A stretch of 64,000 bases of DNA, taken from Scalesia atractyloides. Its lineage: Eukaryota > Streptophyta > Magnoliopsida > Asterales > Asteraceae. The position numbers and the translations under genes are program-made. Of this stretch, positions 22,483-33,759 are shown piece by piece; within the stretch, counting starts at the first letter, position 1, and every line of letters starts with the position of its first letter. The notes below the pieces were generated by a model. It saw only the letters and a list, made by a program, of their open reading frames with translations, was not told the origin of the DNA and ran no database searches. Where the stretch lies: NCBI GenBank assembly GCA_947069175.1, contig CAMTDV010000022.1:40033027-40097026 (forward strand), read 5' to 3'.

Positions 22483-24047
22483 TTATTCAGGATTCCTCAT
22501 CCTGTTGAGTTCAACTAAATGTTCAAAACGAGCCATGTCAAATGCTTTTGTGTAAAGATCTGCCAGGTTATCTAGTGTGTCGACTCGATGCAGTTCAATT
22601 AATTTCTTTTCGGCATAATCTCGTATAAAATGATGACGAATGTCAATATATTTTGTGCGACTGTGTTTTACGGGATTGTTGGTGATTGAAATAGTGGCAT
22701 TATTGTCTATCATAATAGGAGTACGAGTGAAATTCAAACCGTAATCGTGCATCTGCTGTTGGATCCAGAGAACCTGAGAGCAACAGCTACTCGTAGCGAT
22801 ATATTCAGCTTCATACGTAGAGGTAGACACGCAAGACTGCTTCTTGCATTGCCATGACACGAGCCTCCCTCCTAAGCATTGACAACCACCTGTGGTAGAC
22901 TTCCTTGTTGATTTGTATCCTCCAAAGTCCGAAGTAGTGAAAGCAACAAACTTCAAATCACTAGCAGCTGGATACCATAACCCAAGTTTAGGTTTCCCCT
23001 TCAAGTAACGAAGAATCCGCTTCACTGATTTCATGTGTGACTCTTTTAGATTCGCTTGATATCTGGCACAAAGACATACTGCGAACATGATGTCGGGTCT
23101 TGAAGCAGTCAAGTACATCAGAGAACCAATCATTGCCCTGTATGAGTTGGATCAACATCCTCCACACTCTCATGATCTGGACCGAGATTGTGATTCTCAT
23201 AGATAGGTGTATTGAAAGTAGCGCAATCCTCCATTTTGAAACGAGACAAAATGTCATACACATACTTCCTCTGATGTATAAACATCCCATCCTTCTTTTG
23301 TTCAACTTGTAAACCCAAAAAGTAGGATAGCTCACCCATCGCACTCATCTCAAACTTGCTCTTCATTACCTCCTCGAAATCATGACACATGTTCTCATCT
23401 GATGACCCAAAAATGATGTGATCTACGTATACCTGTACCAATAGAAAGTCTTCCTTCTTCCTTTTAATGAAAAGTGTACTAGCAATCTGACCTCTTTCAA
23501 AACCGTTATTTAACAAATGTGCTGACAGTGTCTCATACAACACCCTAGGTGCCTGATGTAATCCATACAATGCCTTATCAAGTCGATAGACTCGATCTGG
23601 ATAGTCTGGATCAGTAAACCTATCTGCTTGTGAGACATACACCACTTCTTGGACTTTCCCGTAAAGAAACACACTCTTCACGTCAATTTGGTAAACTTTG
23701 AAGCCCTTGAATGAAGCAAAAGCTAGGAACAAAGCGAATTGCTTCCAACCTTGCTACTGGTGCAAACACTTCATTGTAATCAATCCCCTCTTGCTGATTA
23801 AACCCTTCCACTACCAACTGAGCCATATTCCTTATAACGATCCCTCGGTCATCCTTCTTGCACTTAACACCCACTTAGTGCCTATTTCCTTCTCTCCTTC
23901 AGGCAAGTCAACTAGCTCCCAAACCTTCAACTTCTTAAATTGAGCTAGTTCCTCTTGCATAGCTTCAACCCAACAATTTGTTTTTAAGAGCCATATGAAC
24001 ATTTTTCGGCTCCTCTTGAGCAATAAAGCAGCTATACAACCACTCAT
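22483..24047 (-). pseudogene. pol: copia B reverse transcriptase and RNase H
   Basis: On the minus strand RT starts near 24047 (NCWVEAMQEELAQFKKLKVW), with EGIDYNEVFAPVARLEAIRF, VYQIDVKSVFLYGKVQEVVY, RLDKALYGLHQAPRVLYETL and VQVYVDHIIFGSSDEN at about 23420. The normal YVDD is YVDH here, an Asp-to-His change in the catalytic motif. RNase H (23133-22483) is open for 216 codons, with SDFGGYKSTRKSTTGGCQCL, CVSTSTYEAEYIA and YIDIRHHFIRDYAEKK. RT and RH overlap in different frames near 23130 because of a small indel; another break is near 23700-23870. Confidence 0.93.
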
Positions 24048-24133
24048 GAATCAACCAGTCTTCTGAATCGAAGTAAATAAACAGGAACCTTCGATCACAC
24101 CTCTTCTTGTCTAAACACCTGCACCAGCATCAC

Positions 24134-25242
24134 CTATGATGTTTTCAACTGGACGATCTCTGTGTACATGTGTGGTAGCATGGTGTCAACAACTAGATTA
24201 TCTCCCAGATTAGATCCAACCTCCTCCTGAATGTTAGTATTAGTAAACGGATTAGTGAAGTCCTCCCCCTGAATAGGTTCAGACTCACTATCACTGGAGT
24301 CTTGTGGAGCTGCACTGGAAGAAGTTTTTGGAGTATCTGTCATCGATATACTCGATCTAGACATGAAGTCACACTCTCCATCTTCACTGAATCACAGATT
24401 GGATCACTTGAGACTCATCTGCATTGGATAAATCAGGAATATTAAATGATTTAAAAATACTGTCATAATCATATAATATAGGAGGACTACTCGTTGATTG
24501 TTGAGATGAATAACTAGTGATTTCCATGTTAAACACAACCTCAATTTTACTAGTTTTTCCTAGCGGCTTCAATCAACGTCCTGTTTTTCCTCTCGGCGAC
24601 TCCATTCTTTTGAGGTCTATAAGGAGCAGAATATTAATGTTCCATTCCCTTGCGAAGACAATAGAGATCCACAATCTGGTTCTTGAACTCTGTGCCATTA
24701 TCACTCCTTATCCTCTTGATTCGTGCATCATGGACATTTTCCAATTTTGTAAAAAGATCTATCAGCATCTCCGCTGTCTCATCTTTTGTACCTAAAAAGA
24801 AAACCTATGAATATCGTGAGTAATCATCTGTGACAACTAAACAATAGCACTTTCCACCTATGCTCCTTACGTTCACTAGACCGAATAGATCCATATGAAG
24901 TAATTCATAAGGGGCATCTATGGAATTTACTGTTTTAGACTTGTGAGGTTTCTTATGTTGTTTTCCCTTTTGACATCGAAGACATTTATCTTTCACGTGA
25001 AACCTCTGCACTGGCACCCCTTCCACTAAACCGTTTTTAATAATATAATTCATTTTTCGGTAGTGGTTGTAGGCCATGCGTCTGTGCCACAGCAATGACT
25101 CAGCCTTAGATGCTTTTGATAGTAAACACGCCACCACAGTGGAAGAATCCTTAGCACCCATGTCCATGACATAAGTGTCGTTTCTCCTTGGCGCTCTCAT
25201 CACTATCCAATCATCCGGTATCACCAAATCAGGTTTCAACAC
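24134..25242 (-). pseudogene. pol: copia B integrase and linker
   Basis: The GAG-pre-integrase block is at 25242-24960 (ESLLWHRRMAYNHYRKMNYI, then CLRCQKGKQHKKPHKSK). The core begins LLHMDLFGLVNVRSIGGKCY and VVTDDYSRYS near 24830, then is broken by a stop. Later core blocks (IRSDNGTEF-type and the E block around 24600) are out of frame. The Ser/Pro/Asp-rich hinge before RT is at 24572-24134. The DDE core is therefore split over at least three frames. Confidence 0.9.
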
Positions 25243-26168
25243 CGAAGCTTCAGACTTGTAAAGTGGACTGAGTGACCCTTGTTGCAGACTTGAGACACGC
25301 TCATCAGATTGTGCTTCAGTTGCTCAACATAGTTCACTTTGTCCATTGTGATCTTCCCGTTAGTCACTTTTCCTCGACCTGTAATTTGCCCTCCTTTAGC
25401 ACCTGCAAAATTCACATAACCACCATCTGTATTCTTAAACTCAGTCACAACCTCGCATCCCCCGTCCTGTGCCTGGAGAAGCCACTATCAACATAGCACA
25501 AGTTGATAATCCTCCTTAGCAGCTCCTGCACCACCCAACAAAATTAGTTAGATTGGGGGACCCAAGCCTTAATGGTCTTGGGTCTTCCAGATTCATCAGG
25601 CACAGGAACATCCATCCAATATCTATCACTCCTAACAGGAGTCTTAGATCTTAGACCTGTTGATGGAAATGGTTTTTTATTTCCACTAGGTCTCTGGTCC
25701 TAAGGATTCCTAAACATGTTTGGACTTTGCGACCTTTGAAAATTTTTGTTTTTGGTTCCATGAATTTTGATGATAATAGTTTCTAAAACCATTGTTATAA
25801 ATATTTCGACTACCAACATTCTGGTATCGAGTTTGATATTGACCTTGACTTTTGAAAATACTTGATTGACCGTTAAAGTTATTCATTCTTGGTGAACTAC
25901 TTCTAGGTCTTTCATATCTGCCTGATGTAGATGCAGGCTGAAATCTTTGTTGATTTCTTTGAAAACGAGGAACTTGGTGAGTTCCTTTTTCAGCCTTATC
26001 TACACCAATAGCAACACTTGTTGCTTGGTAGAAAATATCTTTGATGAGGTAGTAACCTTCTCCTCACCATCACTAATTTTCTCTGGTGATTTTTCTCTCT
26101 GTCTCTCACTTACCTGTGCTTCACTCTTTTTGTTAGGACAGCAACTAGCTACATGTCCCTTTTCGTGA
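25236..26168 (-). pseudogene. pol: copia B protease and gag C-terminus
   Basis: At 26168-26100 the minus strand reads HEKGHVASCC, the second half of a CCHC knuckle whose Cys-containing first half is disrupted by the adjacent insertion. A Gln/Arg/Phe-rich linker runs to 25560. The protease shows YVDSGFSRHRTG at about 25490 (copia D-S-G active site), then the 25448-25236 frame with YVEQLKHNLMSVSQVCNKGH, the standard end of the copia protease. Confidence 0.85.
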
Positions 26169-26185
26169 CGTGTGATTAAACGCGC

Positions 26186-26381
26186 ACACAGTCCACCGCT
26201 GGACTGTGTGTCTATCTTGGTTATTACTCCGGTTTTTATTAAACTTAACATCTATTTGTAGTGAAACCGGTTCAGTAAAAAAAAGACATTTTTATTACGG
26301 CGAGTATGTGTGGGACAAGAATCGAACTCGGGACGTAAGCGTGTTTTATGTGCACACAGTCCACCCTGGACTGTGTGTCTA
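26186..26381 (-). repeat. repeated 10-bp-stem hairpins flanking a box-B-like site
   Basis: ACACAGTCCA, short loop, TGGACTGTGT occurs at about 26186-26210 and again at about 26355-26378. Between them, on the minus strand, GAGTTCGATTC at about 26310-26320 resembles the internal RNA polymerase III box B, followed by a T run at 26279-26286. This could be a degraded tRNA-derived SINE; box A was not found. Confidence 0.5.
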
Positions 26382-27088
26382 ACCCGAGATATATCTTGAT
26401 TTAAATTAAACGTTATATACTACTGGAGCTTCATCTTCTTCGTTGGACTTAACCAGAAACGGTGTCCGACTGGTTCGTCGATTTAATCATGTTCTTTTAG
26501 TGTGTTGCGGTTAATTACAGGTGAGGTAAATAAAAAGAATGAGAGATTAAGTGTTAGATATACCGAACAGTGGTTCCTCTGTTTCGCCGGCGAAACTCCG
26601 GTGACAGCAGATTATTCCGGTGACGTGTGTCCTGCGGCAGAGGGTCTTCAGGGAGCTTGAGATGAGTGTGGGTGGCTTCGGTATGAGCTCTGGGGGTTCA
26701 GTAAGGCACAGAGGCGAAAGGCTCGGTTTTCCGGCGAGTTGCAGAAGTTTTCCGGCGAGTGGAATTACGTCGGGATAGAGTGTGATTGTGAGCGAAAAAG
26801 CTAACAAAGGTTAGAGGGGGTATTTATAGGGCAGGACATCGACGAATTTGGCCCGCTTTCCGTCTTGATTCGTCGGTTAAAGATTTTCCGGCGATTACGA
26901 CTTGCGTCGCGGGTTCAGACGTCGGTTATAACCGATGTAGTAGTTAATGTTTACGTTAAAACTGAAGAAACCGTCCAATCTTGGCGAGATAGTCGGGATT
27001 TCCGACGACTGCAATTAGGCGCGTCGGTTTTGAATTCGAGACTTAAGATATGTATTAATTGTTTCCATTAATGAACAAGAAACACAAG

Positions 27089-27168
27089 TGGCGCAGTGGT
27101 TGGATGGTTGGAAGTTAAGTCGTTTGCTGATTCGCTGGCTGACCCGGGTTCGAAACCCGGCAGCATCC
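27089..27168 (+). other. tRNA-like sequence (SINE head or tRNA pseudogene)
   Basis: Box A TGGCGCAGTGG (27089-27099) and box B GGTTCGAAACC (27147-27157) match the RNA polymerase III consensus. CCGGG and CCCGG form a perfect T-arm around TTCGAAA. Box spacing is about 58 bases, longer than in most tRNAs, and the 5' and 3' ends do not pair as an acceptor stem, so a functional tRNA is unlikely. A T-rich tail follows. Confidence 0.65.
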
Positions 27169-27351
27169 TTTTATTTTTATTTCATTATTTTTAATACATT
27201 TTCAAAAATAAATTATATATTCCAATATACTTATTAATTATGTATCGTTTAAAATTTATTTGGGCATTAAATACGCCACGAAATTTTTAACTGATTGTTC
27301 GGTTAATAAACGGAGCGGGTTTGGTAAATCCGGTTTTTGACGGATGTTACA

Positions 27352-27852
27352 TTACTATTACTTGATTGTTGTCTCTTTGCCCTGACGAGCCTTCTGAAGC
27401 AGCTACAAAGCATACTTCACCATCAGAATTTGTCACGATCTGCTCATTTTCACATGAGAGAAACGAAGTTGTAGTGTCACTTGAAGCATTGTTCGAAGAT
27501 GAAGGTGTAAGCCCTTTATAAATCCCTGGATCTTGAACCTAATCATAACCCGTTTCCTTCTTCTTCATATTGAGCTCATAAGCTCTCAATTTCCAACAAC
27601 CTCTTCTAAGTCTTTATTTTCATAGTCAGCTTCACCCTTTATCATCAAATATAAATATCCCAATTTGCAGGTAAAGCATCTAGCAACTTATTGTTCATCT
27701 CCACATTCGTGTATCCCTCTATGTCATAGTTGTCCATTTCTGACATTAGATGATAATATCTCGTGATAATATCTCCAAGGGATTCATTTGTCATTCCTTT
27801 AAACATAACAAATTGTTTCTTCAGCAGATTAACCTTATTCTTCTTCACATCA
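27352..27852 (-). pseudogene. gag: copia B gag, middle part
   Basis: The minus strand continues the gag that was cut by C2: KKQFVMFKGMTNESLGDIIT, YYHLMSEMDNYDIEGYTNVE and NNKLLDALPANWDIYI are the UBN2-type capsid core. A broken stretch through 27640-27352 follows. The right end is the C2 insertion (CATCA duplication at 27848-27852) and the left end is the LTR-like insertion. Confidence 0.88.
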
Positions 27853-30800
27853 TGTGACATCCCGGTTTTTCAGGTATCTTAAACGCACTACTTCACGGTT
27901 ATTCATTCCTCGCAAATTTGATTCGGAGAATTTAAATTACACGCTCGCAATAACTATGCTAACTTTGTGAACTCATCGAGTGAATTACGTGCTATGTGAT
28001 TAGACGTTTATAAGTTTTGTGAATTATTATTATCATGTTTTGATTTCGCGATAATTAGTTTATAAAAAAATAAAAAATAAAATAATAGCCGAACCGAACC
28101 GAGCCACGAAACGTGTCGACCTCACTTCCTTGTGGCCCAAGTAACTAGCCTAAACTTGAGGCCCAAGTTACCCACCCAAACCCCCCTTGCGGCCGCAAGC
28201 CCACCCCACCTCTTCTCCTTTTCTTTTTTTTTCCTTGTTTTGTATAAATAGGCACGCATAGGTTATGTTTTCAAAAAAAAAACAAACACAAACCCTAGCT
28301 TCAAGGAAGCCGACGGCAGCCCCCCCCCCCTCTCTCACGGTCGCAATTCCTCCAAACCCGAAGTGATTCCAATCTTGTTCCCGGTTCGCTAATCTTCATC
28401 GTATCAAGGTTAGGACTTTAATGGTTTTGCAAAGCACATTAGGGTTTATGAAATCTTGATCATGATTGTGTGTTTTGTTTGAATCATTGTTATGAAAAGT
28501 CTTATGATTTATGTTTAGTTCGGTTAATGGTGTGAGTTTTTGCGATTATGATGTTTAGTTGAATACAAGAACCATAGGCTGCGTTTTGTGATAAAAATCA
28601 TATTATATGATTAGGGTTTGCATGAGTATGTGGATGTACATGATGATATGTGACTAATAAACCTGTTCTTGATCATTATTAACTAGAGTCTTGATCGTTT
28701 AAGCGTGTTCAATTGCGATGAAAGCCGAAAACAGTCTGCTGGATGGTATTTACAGCCAACTTCATTTGGCTGTAACTTGGTCATTATTTATCGGAAAGTG
28801 ATTTTTCTGAAGCCTAAAACGTATATTTTTTAAAAATGCTTCTAATGGCGCTGGATTCATATTTTTCTGAGTTCGTTTGATATTTTTAAGTGGTCATTTA
28901 AGTGCAGTAACTGAAGCTGTGTAAATTCTGAAAATTTTTTAGTTGTTTATCGAGTCGGATCTCATAATCTCTTGATCATTATTAACTAGAGTCTTGATCG
29001 TTTAAGCGTGTTCTATTGCGATGAAAGCCGAAAACAGTCTGCTGGATGGTATTTACAGCCAACTTCATTTGGCTGTAACTTGGTCATTATTTATCGAAAA
29101 GTGAATTTTCTGAAGCCTAAAATGTATATTTTTGAAAAACGCTTCTAATGGCGCTAGATTCATATTTTTCTGAGGTCGTTTGATATTATTAAGAGGTCAT
29201 TTAAGTGCATTAACTGAAGCTGTGTAAATTCTGAAAATTTGTTAGTTGTTTATCGAGTCGGATCTCATAATCTGTAGAGGGTTGGGTCACGAAACTTGTA
29301 CAGAAACTGGAGACAGAAATTTCCGGGAAACTCCCACTGGAATTTTGTTAATTGGATGAACGATGATTTTTAAATAATTTCTCCCGTGGACTGCAGTCAG
29401 AAAGCGATGAATCTGACTGCAACCTAGTATATAAATGTTTATGAATAATTGGTAAAGTGTTAGGACTTGAAAAATTTACATAAAATTCTAATGTTTAGTT
29501 GACACTTCTGTAAATAAATTGGAATTTTTAGAATGTTGGAACTATTTATTAAAATCCCCGAAAACAGCCTAGATATGAGCGTACAAACTGAAACTTGATA
29601 ACTTGCGAATGTGTGTACCCAAGTGTTGTATGAGTTGATTGTGTTTGACAAGCGGTGTGATCACTATTTTGTATGATAATACTTTGCATGCATGATTGTG
29701 TTTTCGAAAATGTTATTATGTGTGCCGCATTGTGTGTTAGTTATGCGTAGGGTTTGTATCAGTGTGTTCACACACTAACTTTAAATCGATTGACATGTTA
29801 GGACGCAATTAGCGGTCACATCATTTGCTACTTCTGTGTTACACTAACCAAGCAATTAAAGGTGAGTTCACGGCCCCTATTTTATCCAGTTTTAAACAAC
29901 AGGGGGAGAAACATGTATACATTCTATAACTCTATCTTTTTACGTTATGCGAAATTAACGTAGTTAAACTACTCGGTAACTAAGTTAATGTTAATGTACG
30001 TTATGGTCACTAAGCAGCTATATCACGGAAGTCCTTGACAAACTCTCGGATCGTTAGTATTGGGTTAGATAGCGGGGAAATTATAAGTAGTACTACTGGG
30101 CCCGACAAGCCCCACCCGAGCTAGTCGCGCTAGCCGACCGGGTATGGTCAACGGGTGAATAATTTGGCCTAACTTTCGCCATGGTCAGTGATAGGCCTCG
30201 CAACACGGAGACACAACAGTCAGCTTCGATCGCGAACACTTATGTGACGTAACTTTAGGCTCGCTACCTACATGTTAACATTGAACTTAATTACGAACCG
30301 ACATCATTATTATTCCAGGTTAGGAATAATGGAACATCATTATTATTCCGAGTTAGGAATAATGGAACCATCATTATTATTCCGGGTTAGGAATAATGGA
30401 ACTAAATCGTTATCCCGGGTTAGGGATAACGGGGGAAACAACTCTTAACCGAACTAATGAACTTATAAAAACCTGTGAACTCACTCTTCTTTAATGTTGA
30501 CACTTGTTTCTTTACATGTTTCTCAGGACGCTAGGAGAGCTAGGTGCACTCACTTGCATTGACCAAGACATATTTTATCGAGTCTCATTTACGAACATTG
30601 TTTGGGATTTTTGGTTTTTGGGGTTTATGTTGGCGCCCGTTACTTTACTTTACTTTACTTTAACGCTTCCGCACAACTTAGAAACTAATGCTTCCGCTAA
30701 ACTTTGAAACTAAACTAAGACAAATTGAAAATAATTATGAATGGGTAAAAAAATGTTTTTGGAAAATGTTTTAAATAAATCATATAGAGTCGTTCGATAT

Positions 30801-30875
30801 TGCTAGTGTCTCAGATTCTGGTTTGTTCACACGCCTCACGGTAAAACCCCGCAAGTGGAAATTGAGGGTGTGACA
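27853..30875 (+). repeat. C2 5' LTR (3,023 bp, with internal duplication)
   Basis: Starts TGTGACATCCCGG and ends GAGGGTGTGACA. A TATA box (TATAAATAG) is at about 28243-28251. It is 317 bp longer than the 3' LTR, nearly all explained by a 303-bp tandem duplication at 28668-29273. The hairpin array lies at 30305-30433. Confidence 0.95.
28668..29273 (+). repeat. 303-bp tandem duplication inside C2 5' LTR
   Basis: Unit 1 starts CTTGATCATTATTAAC at 28668 and unit 2 with the same bases at 28971. The two units differ by several bases. The C2 3' LTR has only one copy, so the duplication (or loss of a copy) happened after integration. Confidence 0.93.
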
Positions 30876-30878
30876 GAT

Positions 30879-30890
30879 TGGTATCAGAGC
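30879..30890 (+). other. C2 primer-binding site
   Basis: TGGTATCAGAGC three bases after the LTR end at 30875, complementary to initiator tRNA-Met, as in C1. Confidence 0.95.
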
Positions 30891-31078
30891 CTCTAGCTAT
30901 AGAGAGCCAGGTTTGCATTAGAAGTAGACCTAAACTATAGCTGATTACACGACACTAGACTTAGTTGGCACCGAACTGTGATATCTTGTTATGTGTTGTA
31001 CTACAACTGTGTTAAGTAAGATATAAATGTACATTGTGATGAACGCAACTCGTAACTAACTACACAACCCAACAGGCA

Positions 31079-31688
31079 ATGTCATCATCATCATCCGACA
31101 AACCTTTACAACCAAGGGCGCCGGGGAAGGCACCTATGGTCGAACCCTCACCACCTCATGGCATGGAGACACGCTCAGCTGCTAGGAAAAGACTCGCTCT
31201 AGGAGAGGAGTCGTCCTCACGCCCGACCACCGGTATGCCGGTCGAACCGGTTAACTCGTTAGAAGTAGGGGATGACCTACTTAGGGATATGATAAGAAAA
31301 CAACAGGAACAACTAGAGAGAATGCAGGAAACTATCAAAGCACAGGGATGGATGATACGTCAATTAACGGGTAAGACTGGAGAGCTCGAGGAAGAGCAAT
31401 ATGAGAATAAGATAGCTCGTAACATTTTAGCTAAAGATCTTTGTGCTGAGCAGCTGAGGGCTGACTGGCTCGAAGACAGAGTTCTTGAGTCCAGCTGGAG
31501 GATTCAAGAACTAGAGCAGAATCAGGCACCTGTACCAGTACCCGCACCAGCACCGGCCCCTCCAGCGCCGGTAGAGGAAGAAGAGGAGGATCCGAGGGAT
31601 CGGAGGAAGACCCGGCTGTAGAAGCTGGAAACGCGCGGAGGATGACTGCAACGATAACGACTTGGGAGATGGAGACGTTGAAGACTGA
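31079..31688 (+). pseudogene. extra ORF upstream of gag in C2 (pre-gag ORF)
   Basis: An open frame of 180 codons from the ATG at 31079 (MSSSSSDKPLQPRAPGK). It has a Ser/Pro-rich start, a long coiled-coil-type helix (DDLLRDMIRKQQEQLERMQE, WLEDRVLESSWRIQELEQ), then a Pro/Ala hinge of PVPAPAPAP type and an acidic tail. The tail frame is shifted near 31595 compared with the C1 tail, so the end differs. Nearly every codon of the helix is shared with C1, and the frame is more intact than most of the pol region. No known enzyme motif. Confidence 0.78.
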
Positions 31689-31954
31689 CTCGTCTCGTCA
31701 ATTTTCCCCTTTTGTTTCCTTTAGTCTATTTATTTTCTACTTATGTTTGAACTTGAAATTTTATAATTAAACTGATATGTTTGGTTGGCATTTTGTGAGA
31801 CGTTGCAATTTATTTAATCGAATATTCCTTTTGATTGTTTAATTTATTGGGTTGACATAATTTGAGGGATTATTTAAAGTATGGAGTATGATAACTATAT
31901 TGGATATATATACTTATCGGTGTGTGTTTATGTTGTCTTGCTAAGATAAAAAAA

Positions 31955-33030
31955 ATGGCAACTGGACGCCCGAAAACCTCAACATGACACCCGAAGAATT
32001 GGCCGCAATGATCCAAGAACACGTGAATGCTGCTCTGGCAGGTGTTCAAAACCCACCAGCAGGTAACCATTATTAAATTTTCACGGGAAAATCTAATAGT
32101 TGGGCTAGTAGACTTTCTCGCTGACTACCTATCCTCTGTCAGCAGGAGGGGGTCTTAACCCCTACAAGATGTTCCTCGATGCGAAACCGAGCAAATTCAC
32201 GGGTGCAGAAGGACCCATAGGACTGGTCCGTTGGATTGAAAAGTCCGAATCGGTGTTCGAGATGTGCAATTGCATTGAGGCCAAAGGTCAAGTATGCTGC
32301 CTCAACGCTGGAAGATGGGGCATTAACCTGGTGGAACGCGCAAGTCCAAACGCGTGGACTTATTGCTGCAAACGCAATGGCCTGGGCCGAGTTTAAGGCC
32401 CTAATCAAAGAGGAGTATTTCCGCGGGACAGAGTTCAGCAGTTGGAGCAAGCGTTATGGAACCACAAGATGGTGGGATCTGAAATTGAAGCATACACAGC
32501 GAAACATCATGATCTGGTGTTCCTATGTCCCGATCTGGCTAACACCGTTGAAAAACGACTTGAGTTTTATCTTGGGGGTCTGGTCCCTGAGATCCAGGGC
32601 ATGGTGATGTCTAGTAACCCTGCGACGGAACATCAAGCGATCAGGTTGGCGCACAAACTCACCGATAAGGCGGTGGAACAAAGGAAGTTGCCATCTCGGG
32701 GTGCAACTGAAGTTGTCCCTGAAAATAAAAGAAAATTTGAAGACTCGCCTGCTTGACAGTCTTCGTCAGCCCAGCCACAACAAGGAAACCAGAAACGGTT
32801 CAACAATTTCAACAACAATCGGGGTCACAATAATCAGTCCGCCAACAACACCTAGAACACCAGCGGCTATGTGGGTCGAAAGCCGCAATGTAATCGTTGT
32901 AACCTCCATCATCACGGCCCTTGTGCCGGAAATTGCTGCCAACGATGTGGCAAAACAGGACATGTGGCAAGGGATTGTCGCGGGGAAATCGTGTCTCGAC
33001 AAAATCAAAATCAGCACCAGATTCAACAGC
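31955..33030 (+). pseudogene. gag: C2 gag with internal intron-like segment
   Basis: ATG at 31955 (MATGR, then a frame change relative to C1). An 83-bp GT-AG segment at 32063-32145 separates the N-terminus from FLDAKPSKFTGAEGPIGLV. The capsid core continues with EIEAYTAKHHDLVFLCPDL at about 32480 and LEFYLGGLVPEIQGMVMSSN. The nucleocapsid knuckle CQRCGKTGHVARDC is at about 32937-32978. A Gln-to-stop change near 32754 and two frameshifts break it. Lys at the C1 stop position (TDK) is intact here. Confidence 0.92.
32063..32145 (+). other. candidate spliceosomal intron in C2 gag
   Basis: GTAACC at the left, CTGAC (branch-point type) at about 32120-32124, a pyrimidine-rich run and CAG at the right. 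Removing it gives exactly the C1 sequence across the junction (CCAGCAGGAGGGGG). Both borders also carry an AGCAG direct repeat, so a tandem-duplication origin is an alternative. Confidence 0.7.
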
Positions 33031-33660
33031 AAGGTACTACCGGGGGTGCTATTAGTGCGGTAGCACTACCCATTTCAAGCGAGACTGCCCGCAACTTCGC
33101 AACAACAACAACAATGGTGGGAACAACAACAACAACAACACCACAACCACAACCACAACAACCACAACAACAACAATGGAAATGGTGGCACAGGAGGTGC
33201 CAAAGGTCGTGCATTTACGCTAGGCCGCGGAGAGGCCAGAAACGACTCAAACGTGGTCACCGGTAAGTTTCCCCTTAACGAACATTTTGCTACTGTACTT
33301 TTTGATACGGGTGCGGATAGGAGTTTTACATCTGAGTCTTTTAGGAAGAACCTAAATCTCACGCCTAAACCCCTAGAGACCCCTTAAGTCATAGAACTAG
33401 CCGATGGTAAATCTATAGATGTGACCCATTTAGTAACCGGCTGCCAACTTAAACTCGCGGTCATACCTTTACCATTGATCTGATGACAACTACCCTGGGT
33501 AGTTTTGACTTGGTAGCCGGAATTGACTGGCTATCCGACGTCCGAGCTGAAGTCCACTGCTTCGAGAAATCTATCTGTATTCCGCTCTCTAACGATGAAG
33601 TCTTGATGGTGCAAGGCGAGAAGGCAGGCGCCGTCACAAACATCATCTCTTACATGCAAG
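33030..33660 (+). pseudogene. pol: C2 aspartic protease region
   Basis: An Asn/Thr/Gln-rich AAC/CAA microsatellite linker (33100-33180) is followed by LFDTGADRSFTSESF at about 33300, keeping the DTGA active site. The second block, AGIDWLSDVRAEVHCFEKS at about 33520, has IDW where C1 has MDW. A premature stop near 33385 and a one-base loss near 33460 break the frame. Confidence 0.9.
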
Positions 33661-33759
33661 CTCAGAAGTATCTTCGAAGGAAGAACTCCTTCGCTTTGCT
33701 CGCACTGGTCACCGAGCAGCCTAAGGACGAGAAGCGTATAGAAGATATCCCCATCGTCC

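Larger units (their letters stand above)
26172..27351 (-). mobile_element. LTR-like insertion in copia B gag (probable solo LTR, minus strand)
   Basis: The piece separates two halves of copia B gag. Read on the minus strand it starts TGTAACATCCGTC at 27351, a gypsy-type LTR start, and has a TATA box (CTATAAATACCC) at about 26820-26830. No coding domain is present. The left border is not certain and no clean target duplication was found, so it may be two insertions: an LTR plus a shorter tRNA-derived piece near 26172-26390. Confidence 0.6.

Noticed and set aside
27089..27168. Functional tRNA gene
   Set aside because: Acceptor stem ends do not pair and box spacing is unusual; only the T-arm and boxes are good.
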